A DNA stretch of 64,000 nt from Corynebacterium pollutisoli (GTDB lineage: Bacteria > Actinomycetota > Actinomycetes > Mycobacteriales > Mycobacteriaceae): NCBI RefSeq assembly GCF_900177745.1, contig NZ_FXAR01000001.1, positions 124,001-188,000 on the forward strand, in the 5' to 3' direction. The notes beneath the pieces were generated by a model. It saw only the letters and a program-made list of their open reading frames with translations, made no database searches and was not told where the DNA came from. This document shows positions 47,787 to 56,703 of the stretch, one piece after another. The stretch's first letter is position 1; the number at the start of each line of letters is the position of its first letter. The position numbers were made by a program, and so were the translations under genes.

Positions 47787-48442
47787 GCGAACTGCGCCTC
47801 GTCCCCGGGGCCCTCGTCGTGTGGGCGGTGACGCTGGCCCTGCTTCTTGACGTCCCCGTCGTCCCGCTCCTTCTCGTCCCGCTGGCGCTGCTGTGGTTCC
47901 GGCAACCAGGCCAGGCGGTGCTCACCGGGGTGCTGGGAACGGGGGCCGCGTTCCTCGTGTGGTGGCGGCGTCGACTCGCCGCCGGGTGGTCGGCACCCGA
48001 GGAGGCGGTCGGGCGCGTGGTCGCGTCCGGCACCGGGCATGTGCGCGTGGCGCTGCCCGGACACCCCACCCCGCTCACCGTCTTCACCGGGGACGCCCCA
48101 CCCACCGGGGCGCGGGTGCTCGTGGAGGCCGGATGGTCCGGGAGCGGGCGGGCCGGGGTGGGCGGGCTCGTGGGCAACGGCGACCTCACGGTGCTGCGCG
48201 ATCCGCAGGGCATGAGCCGCGTGGCCGCCACCGTCCGTGGCGCTCTGCGGGCGGCTGTCGACGCGACCGTGGGGGAGTCCTCCCGCGGGCTCATCCCCGG
48301 CATGGTGCTCGGTGATGTCGGCGCGCAGTCGGAGGCGGAGAAGCAGCTCTACATCGACACCGGGCTGTCGCACCTGTCGGCGGTGTCCGGGGTGAATGTT
48401 GATAGCAAAGGTGTCTCAAAGACAGGGCTCAGAGTCCTCTGA
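47783..48442 (+). pseudogene. comEC: ComEC, truncated by the genomic island
   Basis: The frame opens with GTG 47783 and runs through the N-terminal membrane helices and OB-like region to GLIPGMVLGDVG and LSHLSAVSGVNV. This last is the start of the conserved ComEC competence domain (usually SHLxAVSGxNVA). Homology ends at about 48,398; the rest (DSKGVSKTGLRVL) is island DNA and stops at 48,442. Full ComEC proteins are much longer (500-800 aa), so the channel and any C-terminal nuclease domain are lost. The remainder should lie on the far side of the island. Confidence 0.85.
48396..48403. other. Left junction of genomic island in comEC
   Basis: The switch from comEC coding sequence to foreign, lower-GC sequence happens within GGTGAATGTTGATAG. 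Just inside is a small hairpin, TGTCT-CAA-AGACA (48412-48424). The att core cannot be defined without the other junction. Confidence 0.65.
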
Positions 48443-48529
48443 ACTGCTGTAACGCTAACTAAGTTGGCGGGACAACACCACCCCGAAGCGCACCCTGCCA
48501 GCAGACTGACTTCTCGAAAGGTACTAATC

Positions 48530-48772
48530 ATGGACGTTCGCCAACGCATTAACGACAACCCGCTCCTGGCGCCGGCACTCAAGTGGGACCCGGAGGATGG
48601 CACGCTTTCTGGCAGCGAGGCTGCGCTGGTGCGGATCGTACAGGCGCTGACAGCGGACCTGGAGGCCCTGGATGCTGACCAGCAGCAGGCACTAGGGGAT
48701 CTGGTGGGGGAAATCGCTTCAGAGACACTGGAGGCCGAGCAGGCGGGTCTTCGTATGCTCGGTCTGATCTAG
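48530..48772 (+). CDS. Small acidic hypothetical protein
   Basis: 80 aa from ATG 48530, preceded by GAAAGG at 9 nt. The protein is mostly helical and acidic (about 15 D/E against 5 K/R), with two long amphipathic helices (SEAALVRIVQALTADLEALD, QQALGDLVGEIASETLEAEQ). No family was recognised. It is the first gene inside the island and converges on the next small gene. The codon choice is less GC-biased than the core. Confidence 0.6.
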   Translation: MDVRQRINDNPLLAPALKWDPEDGTLSGSEAALVRIVQALTADLEALDADQQQALGDLVGEIASETLEAEQAGLRMLGLI

Positions 48773-49128
48773 CTCGCAGTAGGTTGATGCCTTCGTTTCG
48801 GAACCATGTCGGTACTTAATACGGTACGGCGTTTAACTAAGACCGGACATTTCCTAAGCTACGAAAGGCAGATACCGGAGCCAAAACGTTTACGCTCGGT
48901 CCTGCTGTAGTTTCTAGAAATCGTGAAGTTTCCCTGTTCTAGCAGCTCCGGCCCACGGGTGTGCGCCTGTGGGAATACTGCTCACGACTACAGAGGCACC
49001 CTGGAGTGCCGCTAGCCGGGTGGAAGGTATTTTTGGGTGCTTTGATTAAGACGCAAACTCCCAGGTCGGAAGGTAACCTTCCACGAGATGCCCCACCACT
49101 AGGAAGTGAGAAACGCTAAGTCCGCACC
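48773..49128. other. 356-bp structured gap between two convergent island genes
   Basis: No gene seen. It contains several hairpins: CCCACGGGTGTGCGCCTGTGGG (arms CCCAC/GTGGG, 48952-48974 area), and GGAAGGT-ACCTTCC (49068-49082) with another GGAAGGTA copy at 49022. Base composition is near 50% GC, unlike the core. It could hold a small RNA or an operator; neither is demonstrable. Confidence 0.35.
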
Positions 49129-49344
49129 TTAGTCGTCGACCTTGATTACCCTGAATTCTAGTTCGTCAACATCATCTGGGGCCGGATAGTCCCCGGGATT
49201 AGACTCGTGGAGAATCTCAGCACCCAGTTCGTGGCAGCCCAACAAGTAAAGTCCATAGTCGTATGCTGCTTCTTCTGTCTCGAAAACATCATCTTCAATA
49301 TCAGAGCTGCCATCTGAGTACTGCAGCTCAACTTTGAAAGGCAC
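49129..49344 (-). CDS. Very acidic 71-aa hypothetical protein
   Basis: 71 aa with 21 Asp/Glu and only 3 Lys/Arg (estimated net charge about -18). Predicted strands (FKVELQYSDGSS, LEFRVIKVDD) flank a helix (ETEEAAYDYGLYLLGCHEL). No family was recognised. The start is supported by GGAATAA-like purines upstream. It is divergent from the hsd operon, with 344 bp between the starts. Its extreme acidity recalls DNA-mimic antirestriction proteins (Ocr, ArdA), but no sequence similarity is claimed. Confidence 0.6.
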   Translation of the reverse strand: MPFKVELQYSDGSSDIEDDVFETEEAAYDYGLYLLGCHELGAEILHESNPGDYPAPDDVDELEFRVIKVDD

Positions 49345-49688
49345 GGCTTATTCCCTCCATCTGAATTCGGCTGTTTGTTGATTCTGATTGAAGCACAAGC
49401 AGAACATATTCTACCTTACCTCCGTGATTCCACTTTGCCTTCTGTGGGATGAATTTTCAGCGTGTGAGCCTCGTTTTAGCGACATTTAGCCCAAGTGGGG
49501 GCGGGTCAGGCCACCGCTTGCGTCCTCGGTTGCGAACAAAAGTGTCCGTAATCCCTAATATCACAATTGTGGTACGCTAGTTGCGATGGACAGGGATCTC
49601 GGACACCTGAACTGTGCATTCCAGGGTTTCACTGACCCCTGGTCGCACCGTGTCCGAGATCGACCGATTATGACCAAGAAAGACCCAT
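49345..49688. promoter_or_regulatory. hsd promoter region and structured 5' leader
   Basis: AT-rich DNA (49370-49430 and 49540-49580) with TACGCT (49573-49578) as a possible -10. Just downstream GATCTCGGACAC (49595-49606) pairs perfectly with GTGTCCGAGATC (49650-49661). Inside this, CCAGG (49621-49625) can pair with CCTGG (49638-49642). The second arm ends 27 nt before the hsdM ATG. This would form a long hairpin in the hsd mRNA leader, or a terminator-like element or operator controlling the operon. Confidence 0.55.
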
Positions 49689-52277
49689 ATGGACAAGCAG
49701 CAGCTAGCTAACCGCATCTGGGAATCCGCCAATGTGATGCGCTCCAAGATCGAAGCCAACGAGTACAAGGACTACATTCTCGGCTTCATTTTCTATAAGT
49801 TCCTCTCGGATCAGGTGGAGCAGCTTCTGCTGAGCGCCGACGCTGAGCCTGAGGATTTGCCTGAGGTGCTCACAGAGGATGACCAAGAGACTGTTGCTTA
49901 CGTACGCTATAACCTCGGCTATTTTATGGCCTACGAGAACCTCTACTCCACATGGCTGAAAAAGGGCAACGACTTCAACGTCGCTAATGTACGTGACGGA
50001 TTGGCTGCCTTTGAGCGTTTGATCCTGCCGGAGCGCAAACCTGTGTTCGATGGCATCTTCGACACGCTACAGACGGGTCTATCCAAGCTGGGTAGCAACG
50101 CTACCGAGCAGACCAAGGCCATTAAGAAGGTCCTGGAGCTGATCAACGATATCCCCACCGATGGCAAACAGGGCTATGACGTGTTGGGCTACATCTACGA
50201 GTATCTGATCGAGAAGTTCGCCGCGAACGCCGGCAAGAAGGCCGGCGAGTTCTACACCCCGCATGAGGTCTCGTTGGTGATGAGCCACATCATCGCCGAC
50301 CATCTTGCGGGGCGCTCTGAGATCCAGATCTACGACCCGACGTCTGGTTCCGGCTCGCTGCTGCTCAACATTGGCCAGGCTGTCGCCAAGCACATGGGTG
50401 ATCCCGACCGGATTAAGTACTTCGCTCAGGAGCTGAAGGAGAACACCTACAACTTGACCCGTATGAACCTTGTCATGCGTGGTATCAAGGCTGACAATAT
50501 CGTCACCCGCTGTGGCGACAGTCTGGCGCACGACTGGCCGATGTTTGACGAGCGCGACCCTGTCCAGACCTACCAGCCGCTCTACGTTGATGCAGTGGTC
50601 TCGAATCCGCCATACTCCCAAAACTGGGAACCAGAGGGCAATGAGTCAGACCCCCGCTTCGCACGGTTCGGCCTGGCACCCAAAACCAAGGCGGATTATG
50701 CGTTCCTACTGCATGAGTTGTTCCACGTCAAGCCAGACGGCATCCTCACCATCGTGTTGCCTCATGGCGTGCTGTTCCGTGGTGGTTCTGAGGCTGAGAT
50801 CAGGCAGAAGCTGGTTGAGTTCAACCACGTCGACACCATCATTGGCCTGCCTGCCAATATCTTCTACGGAACGGGTATTGCGACCACCATCCTGGTGTTG
50901 AAGCAAAAGCGCGACCGTGATGACGTGCTGTTCATCGACGCCTCCCAAGGCTTCGTGAAGCAGGGTAAGCATAACCACTTACGTGCTCGTGACATTCAGC
51001 GCATTGTTGATACTGTCCATAATCGTGTCGATGTCGAGCATTTCGCGCGCGTGGTCACCCGTGATGAGATCCGGGACAACGACTTCAACCTTAATATCCC
51101 CCGCTACGTCTCTGCGACTCTGCCGCCAGAGCCGGTGGATCTGTACGCCACGATGCACGGCGGTATTCCGGTGTCCGAGATTGATGAACTTTCTGAGTAC
51201 TGGGAGGCGCTACCGGGCCTGCGTGAAGCGCTCTTTGATGAGCAGGACAACGGTTATGCACAGCTACGCGACACAGACCTCAAGACTGTTATCACGGGCC
51301 ACGCTTCCTCTGTAGCACTGGAAGAGCAGACCCACGCGGTGTTGGCCGACCTGCCTGAGAAACTGACTGGACTGTTGGTGCATGGTGCCGAGACTGTGCC
51401 TATCAACACCACAGAAGACCAGCTGAAGTCTGACCTTTTTGCCCGCCTTGCCCCTGTACCGTTGGTTGATGTCTACGGGGGTTACCAGATCCTGAACGAC
51501 CACTGGACGACCATTGCTAATGACCTCGACATCATCCAGACCGAGGGGCGTGATGCTGTGCGTGTTGTCGACCCCGTAATGGAATGGAAGACCAAGGATA
51601 AGAAGAAGGTCTATATCCAGACGGGCTGGGAGGGCCGTGTCGCTCCGTTTGCCTTAGTACAACAGTTGTTCTTGCCTGAGCTTGAGCATGAGGTTGCAGC
51701 ACTAACCCGCGATGTCGACTCCGTGGCTGGTGAGCTTTCTCAGCTGATCGAGGGCCTGACGGAAGAAAACAAAACCGAGCTGGGCAAGGAACTGAACGAC
51801 AAGCAGGACGCCTTCAAGAAGACGGAGGTCAATAAGGCGGTCAAGGAACTCCCCGACGATACGCAGTGGCCTGAAGGCAGCTCTGAGGCTGCCCTCATTG
51901 AAGCCAAGAGGTTGCTTGCTCAACAAACCAAGGTCAAGGGGCAGCTCAAGAAAGCAGAACAGCAGCTCGAAGACGACACAATAGCTACGATCCACGGGTT
52001 GACTGACGCACAGGTCGAGCAGGTGCTCACTGCCAAGTGGGTCACTGCTCTCACGAGCGATCTAGCAGACATGCCAGCTCATGCGCTGCGTGAACTGGAC
52101 CGTCGCGTCCAGGCGCTGCACGATAAGTACGCTGTAGCACTGACTGACATTGCTGTGGAGATTGAGCAGATGGAGTCTGAGCTTAGCGGACTTCTCGGCG
52201 GACTTGTCGGCTCTGACACTGACATGCAGGCTGTGGCTACTTTGCAGGGTCTGTTGGGAGGTGGCAGCCATGAGTAA
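49689..52277 (+). CDS. hsdM: Type I restriction-modification system, DNA methyltransferase subunit
   Basis: 862 aa. The N-terminal HsdM_N helical domain (LANRIWESANVMRSKIEANE; YILGFIFYKFLSDQ) is followed by the N6-adenine methyltransferase domain, with AdoMet motif IYDPTSGSGSLLLNIG near residue 215 and catalytic NPPY at 306-309. GEFYTPHEV is also typical. The last 300 residues, a coiled-coil-rich tail, make it longer than the 500-aa EcoKI-type HsdM. It modifies adenine in the target set by HsdS and protects host DNA. It overlaps hsdS by 8 bp. Confidence 0.95.
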   Translation: MDKQQLANRIWESANVMRSKIEANEYKDYILGFIFYKFLSDQVEQLLLSADAEPEDLPEVLTEDDQETVAYVRYNLGYFMAYENLYSTWLKKGNDFNVANVRDGLAAFERLILPERKPVFDGIFDTLQTGLSKLGSNATEQTKAIKKVLELINDIPTDGKQGYDVLGYIYEYLIEKFAANAGKKAGEFYTPHEVSLVMSHIIADHLAGRSEIQIYDPTSGSGSLLLNIGQAVAKHMGDPDRIKYFAQELKENTYNLTRMNLVMRGIKADNIVTRCGDSLAHDWPMFDERDPVQTYQPLYVDAVVSNPPYSQNWEPEGNESDPRFARFGLAPKTKADYAFLLHELFHVKPDGILTIVLPHGVLFRGGSEAEIRQKLVEFNHVDTIIGLPANIFYGTGIATTILVLKQKRDRDDVLFIDASQGFVKQGKHNHLRARDIQRIVDTVHNRVDVEHFARVVTRDEIRDNDFNLNIPRYVSATLPPEPVDLYATMHGGIPVSEIDELSEYWEALPGLREALFDEQDNGYAQLRDTDLKTVITGHASSVALEEQTHAVLADLPEKLTGLLVHGAETVPINTTEDQLKSDLFARLAPVPLVDVYGGYQILNDHWTTIANDLDIIQTEGRDAVRVVDPVMEWKTKDKKKVYIQTGWEGRVAPFALVQQLFLPELEHEVAALTRDVDSVAGELSQLIEGLTEENKTELGKELNDKQDAFKKTEVNKAVKELPDDTQWPEGSSEAALIEAKRLLAQQTKVKGQLKKAEQQLEDDTIATIHGLTDAQVEQVLTAKWVTALTSDLADMPAHALRELDRRVQALHDKYAVALTDIAVEIEQMESELSGLLGGLVGSDTDMQAVATLQGLLGGGSHE

Positions 52278-53496
52278 CTGCAACGTGCCCAAGCTACGTC
52301 TCGATGGTTTCGAGGGGGAGTGGACTAAGGACAAAGCCGGCAATATTTTTATTGCTATCGATGACCGTGGATACCCGCAACTTCCGGTATTATCCGCCAC
52401 CCAAAACAAGGGTATGATTCCTCGCAGCATGATGGGCTACAAAATTCATCATGACCGGGATAACGAAGTTGGTTACAAGCGTGTTCAGATCGGTGACTTC
52501 GTCGTCCATTTACGTTCGTTCCAAGGTGGCTTTGCTCACTCCTACTACGACGGTATTACATCGCCCGCCTATCATGTATTTCGCTCTCGACATGAGGAGG
52601 AACAGGATGATGTTTTCTGGCGCTTTTGCTTCGCATCTCCAAGATTTATTTACCTTCTGAAATTCGTTACTTATGGTATCCGCGATGGCAAGAGCATCAG
52701 TTTCCCGGAGTTTCTAGAGCTGGAGCTTAAGTACCCCTCTAAGAGAGAACAGCACGCGCTTTCAGAGCTGTTCACTAACCTTGATGCAGTCATCGACCAG
52801 CACACAGACAAGCACCGTGTGTTGCAACGCACCAAGACCGCACTCATGCAACGCATGTTCCCACAGGACGGCCAAACTGAGCCTGATCTTCGTCTCGATG
52901 GTTTTGAGGGGGCGTGGGAATCTGCACCTCTGAGTCAAACCACCGCTCTCTTGACTGATGGTGATTGGATCGAGTCAAAGGATCAAAGCACTGAGGGTGT
53001 TCGACTTCTTCAGACTGGTAATGTCGGAGTTGGGAGATTCGAACCGAAGCCTGACAATATGCGGTGGATCTCGTCGGAGACTTTCGACCGTCTTCATTGC
53101 GAAGAAGTTTTGCCTGGAGACATTCTGATTTCCCGACTTCCAGACCCTGCCGGACGAGCATGTATTGTCCCCAAAATGCCTTATCGCATGATTACTGCTG
53201 TGGATTGCGCTATCGTCCGAGTCACGGCTGATCATGACCCTAGCTTCGTGGTGACTTATCTAAGCACTCCTGGCTACTTTAACCACATCAACACGCTTAT
53301 GGCTGGTGGTACACGACAGCGGGTGAGCCGCAGCCAGTTATCTGCTGTGCAGATTGCACTACCACCCACTCTTGAAGAACAACAAGCCATCGGGGCGGTA
53401 TTCACCAAACTCAATACCCTGATCAACGCTGAGACTCAGCTCATCGAGAAGCTCAAGCACACTAAATCTGCCCTCTTGCAGAAGATGTTCGTGTAG
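52270..53496 (+). CDS. hsdS: Type I restriction-modification specificity subunit
   Basis: 408 aa from ATG 52270. Two target-recognition domains are each followed by a conserved helix (LFTNLDAVIDQHTDKHRVLQ ... TALMQRMFPQ; VFTKLNTLINAETQLIEKLK ... SALLQKMFV). Each half begins with the same LRLDGFEG(E/A)W motif, encoded by a 27-bp direct repeat (52297-52323 and 52891-52917, 25 of 27 identical, 198 codons apart). It sets the bipartite DNA target of HsdMSR. The first recognition domain has many AT-rich codons, as is common for exchanged target domains. Confidence 0.93.
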   Translation: MSNCNVPKLRLDGFEGEWTKDKAGNIFIAIDDRGYPQLPVLSATQNKGMIPRSMMGYKIHHDRDNEVGYKRVQIGDFVVHLRSFQGGFAHSYYDGITSPAYHVFRSRHEEEQDDVFWRFCFASPRFIYLLKFVTYGIRDGKSISFPEFLELELKYPSKREQHALSELFTNLDAVIDQHTDKHRVLQRTKTALMQRMFPQDGQTEPDLRLDGFEGAWESAPLSQTTALLTDGDWIESKDQSTEGVRLLQTGNVGVGRFEPKPDNMRWISSETFDRLHCEEVLPGDILISRLPDPAGRACIVPKMPYRMITAVDCAIVRVTADHDPSFVVTYLSTPGYFNHINTLMAGGTRQRVSRSQLSAVQIALPPTLEEQQAIGAVFTKLNTLINAETQLIEKLKHTKSALLQKMFV

Positions 53497-53508
53497 GGAC
53501 ACCAGGCC

Positions 53509-56500
53509 ATGACTACCACTTTCCCTAACGAAGCCCAGTTCGAGGATGCTCTCGTTGATCTGCTCACCCGTCATGGATGGGACAAGGACATCCTCAACCA
53601 CCCCACCGAGCAGGAGCTCATCGACAACTGGGCGAAGATCCTCTTCGACAACAACCGGAACCGCGACCGCCTCGGTGACGTGCCACTCACAAACGGCGAA
53701 ATGGCGCAGATCATCGAGCAGATCACTGAGCTGCGCACGCCACTGGCACTTAATGAGTTCATCAACGGTCGCACCGTGGGTATTACCCGTGACGCACCGC
53801 AGGCTCACAACCTCGGCAAGGAGGTCAGCCTCAAGATCTACGACCGGCTGGAGATTTCCGGTGGTCAGTCGCGGTATCAGATCGCGCGGCAACCGCAGTA
53901 CGCCGCCACCAAGTCCGACCTGCTGCCGTCGCGGCGTGGCGACCTGATGCTGCTCATTAACGGTATGCCCATGTTCCACATCGAACTCAAGCGCAGCGGT
54001 GTGCCTGTGTCTCAAGCCTGTCATCAGATCACCAAATACGCCCATGAGGGCGTCTACCGAGGTATCTATTCGCTCGTCCAGATCTTCCTGGGTATGACAC
54101 CCACGGAGACGGTGTACTTCGCCAACCCCGGTGCTGCTGATCGCTTCAACCCGGACTTCTTTTTCCACTGGGCTGACTTCAACAACGAACCCGTCAATGA
54201 TTGGGACAAGGTAGCGAAAATGCTGCTGTCCATTCCCATGGCGCACCAACTCATTGGCTTCTACACCGTGGCTGACCGCGCCTCCGGAAACCTCCTGGTC
54301 ATGCGCTCCTACCAGTATTACGCAGTCGCACAGATTGCCGACCGTGTCGAAGCACATGACTGGGAGAGCGGTAACCAACGCGGCGGCCACATCTGGCACA
54401 CCACTGGCTCAGGCAAGACCATCACGAGTTTTAAGACTGCACAGCTTATTGCAGATTCCAAGAATGCCGACAAGGTGGTCTTCCTGCTCGACCGCATCGA
54501 ACTGGGCACACAGTCACTGTCCAACTACCGCAGCTATGGTGGCGACTCGATCTCTGTAGAAGACACCTCCAGCGCCGACAACCTCGCCACACTGCTCAGC
54601 GATGACTACACGACGCTGATTGTCACATCGTTGCAGAAGATGTGCCGCATCAACGACGAGGCCACGAAGCTCGCTGCTCTTGACACGATCCGCAACAAAC
54701 GTGTGGTCTTCATCGTCGACGAAGCGCACCGCTCCACCTTCGGCGATATGCTCGCCACTGTAAAGAAGACCCTGCCCAGCGCACTGTTCTTCGGCTTTAC
54801 CGGGACACCGATCCACGCTGAGAACCAGAAGAAGCACTCCACGACAACCACGCTCTTCGGCGATGAACTGCACCGTTACTCCATTGCCGACGGCATTCGT
54901 GACGGCAACGTCCTGGGCTTCGACCCTGAGATGGTCGAGACGTACTCAGCACATGACTTGCGTACCTACGTCGCACTTCACGAGGCCCACGCCACCGACG
55001 AGGTGGAGGCTCTGTCTGACCCCGCCAAGGCCAGGGTGTACACGAAATTCATGGATAAGGGCCAGGTGCCGATGGCCTCTGTGTACGACGGTGCGGGTAA
55101 GCGCACCAGGGGTATTGAAGACTACCTGCCCACAGCTCAGTACCGGGGCGACGACCACCACGAAGCAGTGGCCAAAGACATTGTCGAGCATTGGGTACAG
55201 CTGAGCCGGAACAGTGCCTTCCATGCCATTTTGGCCACGGCATCGATCCCAGAAGCCATTCAGTACTACCGGATCTTCAAGAATAAATACCCGCAGCTCA
55301 AGGTCACAGCACTCTTCGACCCTCACATCGACAACACCGGTGAGCAGCAGCTTGTGAAGGAAGATGGTCTCCTGGAGATCCTGGAAGACTACAACGCGCA
55401 GTACAACCAGCATTTCACTATGCCGACACATGCCGAGTTCAAGAAGGATGTCTCAGCGCGTCTAGCTCACAAGAAGCCCTACGACACGCGCGACTTCACG
55501 CCCGACAAACAGATCGACTTGTTGATCGTGGTTGACCAAATGCTCACCGGCTTCGACTCTAAGTGGTTGAATACTCTCTACCTGGACAAAGTCATCGAGT
55601 ACGAGAGCATCATTCAGGCGTTTTCGCGCACCAATCGTATCTTCGGCCCCGAAAAGCCCTTTGGTTCGATTCGCTATTACCGCAAGCCGCACACCATGAA
55701 CGCCAACATCGAGCGTGCCGTGGAGCTTTACGTAGGTGACAAACCCTTCGGTTTGTTCGTGGAGAGCCTTGATGAGCACCTGCGTGCTATCAACGAGTGC
55801 TTCGAGAAGATCACTGAGCTGTTTACTGTGCCCTCCACAGACACAACTCCAGCGCATCCTGACTTTTCAACTTTGCCGAGCGACGAGGCCGACCGGGGCG
55901 AGTTCGCCAAGGTTTTCAGCGAGCTCTACCACGAGCTTCAAGCAGCGCAGATTCAGGGCTTCACCTGGGGCGAGGATACCTACTACTTCGACGACGGCCT
56001 CATCACTGTGGTTTTAGATGAGGACACATACCTCACACTTATCACGCGTTATAAGGAACTCAGCGACGGGGATGATGATCCAACGCCATCCGGTGGCGGG
56101 GATGAGGTGCCATTTGACATCGATGTGCACATCACACATATCGACACCGACCGTATCGACGCAGACTACCTCAACAGCAAGTTCGAGAAGTATCTCCGGG
56201 GACTCCACGACGATGTGCCGGCCGAGACGCTGGCAAGCCTGCTGGAGGAACTTCACAGCAGCTTCGCGCGTCTCGACCGTGAAGACCAAAAGTTCGCAAA
56301 CCGTTGGCTGCATGACGTGCAGGCTGGAGAAGTGGAGCTGCAGCAGGGCAAGACCGTCCATGACTACATCAACGAATACCGTTTAACTGAGCGCGATAAG
56401 CAGATTGCCCGACTACAGGATGGACTTGGGGTCAACGCCCGCTTGTTACGGGAGATCCTCGATGCGCATGTTTCCTCAGGCACGCTTAATGAGTACGGCA

Positions 56501-56703
56501 GGTTCGACAATCTCAAGGCAGCTACTGACCTCACACGTGCCGAGGCGTACTTCAGCCAGCTCCACGGGGAAAAGGTCTCACGCTTTGTGGTCAGGAGAAA
56601 GCTGGATTTGCTTCTCCGAGATTTCATCCTGAACGACCACCTGCCCGAGAACTTGCGAGTGGATGAGACCAGCATCGATGCGGAAACCGTGGACGTGACC
56701 TAG
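53509..56703 (+). CDS. hsdR: Type I restriction-modification endonuclease/translocase subunit
   Basis: 1064 aa. The N-terminal PD-(D/E)xK nuclease is RRGDLMLLINGMPMFHIELKR (Asp...Glu-x-Lys). The SF2 translocase has Walker A TTGSGKTITSFKTAQ near residue 300, DEAH-type VFIVDEAHRSTFGDML and motif III FFGFTGTPI. Later motifs (QMLTGFDSKWLNTLY, IQAFSRTNRIF) are intact, as is the C-terminal helical domain that contacts HsdM. It cleaves unmodified DNA after ATP-driven translocation. It starts 12 bp after hsdS; its TAG is directly followed by the recombinase ATG. Confidence 0.95.
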   Translation: MTTTFPNEAQFEDALVDLLTRHGWDKDILNHPTEQELIDNWAKILFDNNRNRDRLGDVPLTNGEMAQIIEQITELRTPLALNEFINGRTVGITRDAPQAHNLGKEVSLKIYDRLEISGGQSRYQIARQPQYAATKSDLLPSRRGDLMLLINGMPMFHIELKRSGVPVSQACHQITKYAHEGVYRGIYSLVQIFLGMTPTETVYFANPGAADRFNPDFFFHWADFNNEPVNDWDKVAKMLLSIPMAHQLIGFYTVADRASGNLLVMRSYQYYAVAQIADRVEAHDWESGNQRGGHIWHTTGSGKTITSFKTAQLIADSKNADKVVFLLDRIELGTQSLSNYRSYGGDSISVEDTSSADNLATLLSDDYTTLIVTSLQKMCRINDEATKLAALDTIRNKRVVFIVDEAHRSTFGDMLATVKKTLPSALFFGFTGTPIHAENQKKHSTTTTLFGDELHRYSIADGIRDGNVLGFDPEMVETYSAHDLRTYVALHEAHATDEVEALSDPAKARVYTKFMDKGQVPMASVYDGAGKRTRGIEDYLPTAQYRGDDHHEAVAKDIVEHWVQLSRNSAFHAILATASIPEAIQYYRIFKNKYPQLKVTALFDPHIDNTGEQQLVKEDGLLEILEDYNAQYNQHFTMPTHAEFKKDVSARLAHKKPYDTRDFTPDKQIDLLIVVDQMLTGFDSKWLNTLYLDKVIEYESIIQAFSRTNRIFGPEKPFGSIRYYRKPHTMNANIERAVELYVGDKPFGLFVESLDEHLRAINECFEKITELFTVPSTDTTPAHPDFSTLPSDEADRGEFAKVFSELYHELQAAQIQGFTWGEDTYYFDDGLITVVLDEDTYLTLITRYKELSDGDDDPTPSGGGDEVPFDIDVHITHIDTDRIDADYLNSKFEKYLRGLHDDVPAETLASLLEELHSSFARLDREDQKFANRWLHDVQAGEVELQQGKTVHDYINEYRLTERDKQIARLQDGLGVNARLLREILDAHVSSGTLNEYGRFDNLKAATDLTRAEAYFSQLHGEKVSRFVVRRKLDLLLRDFILNDHLPENLRVDETSIDAETVDVT

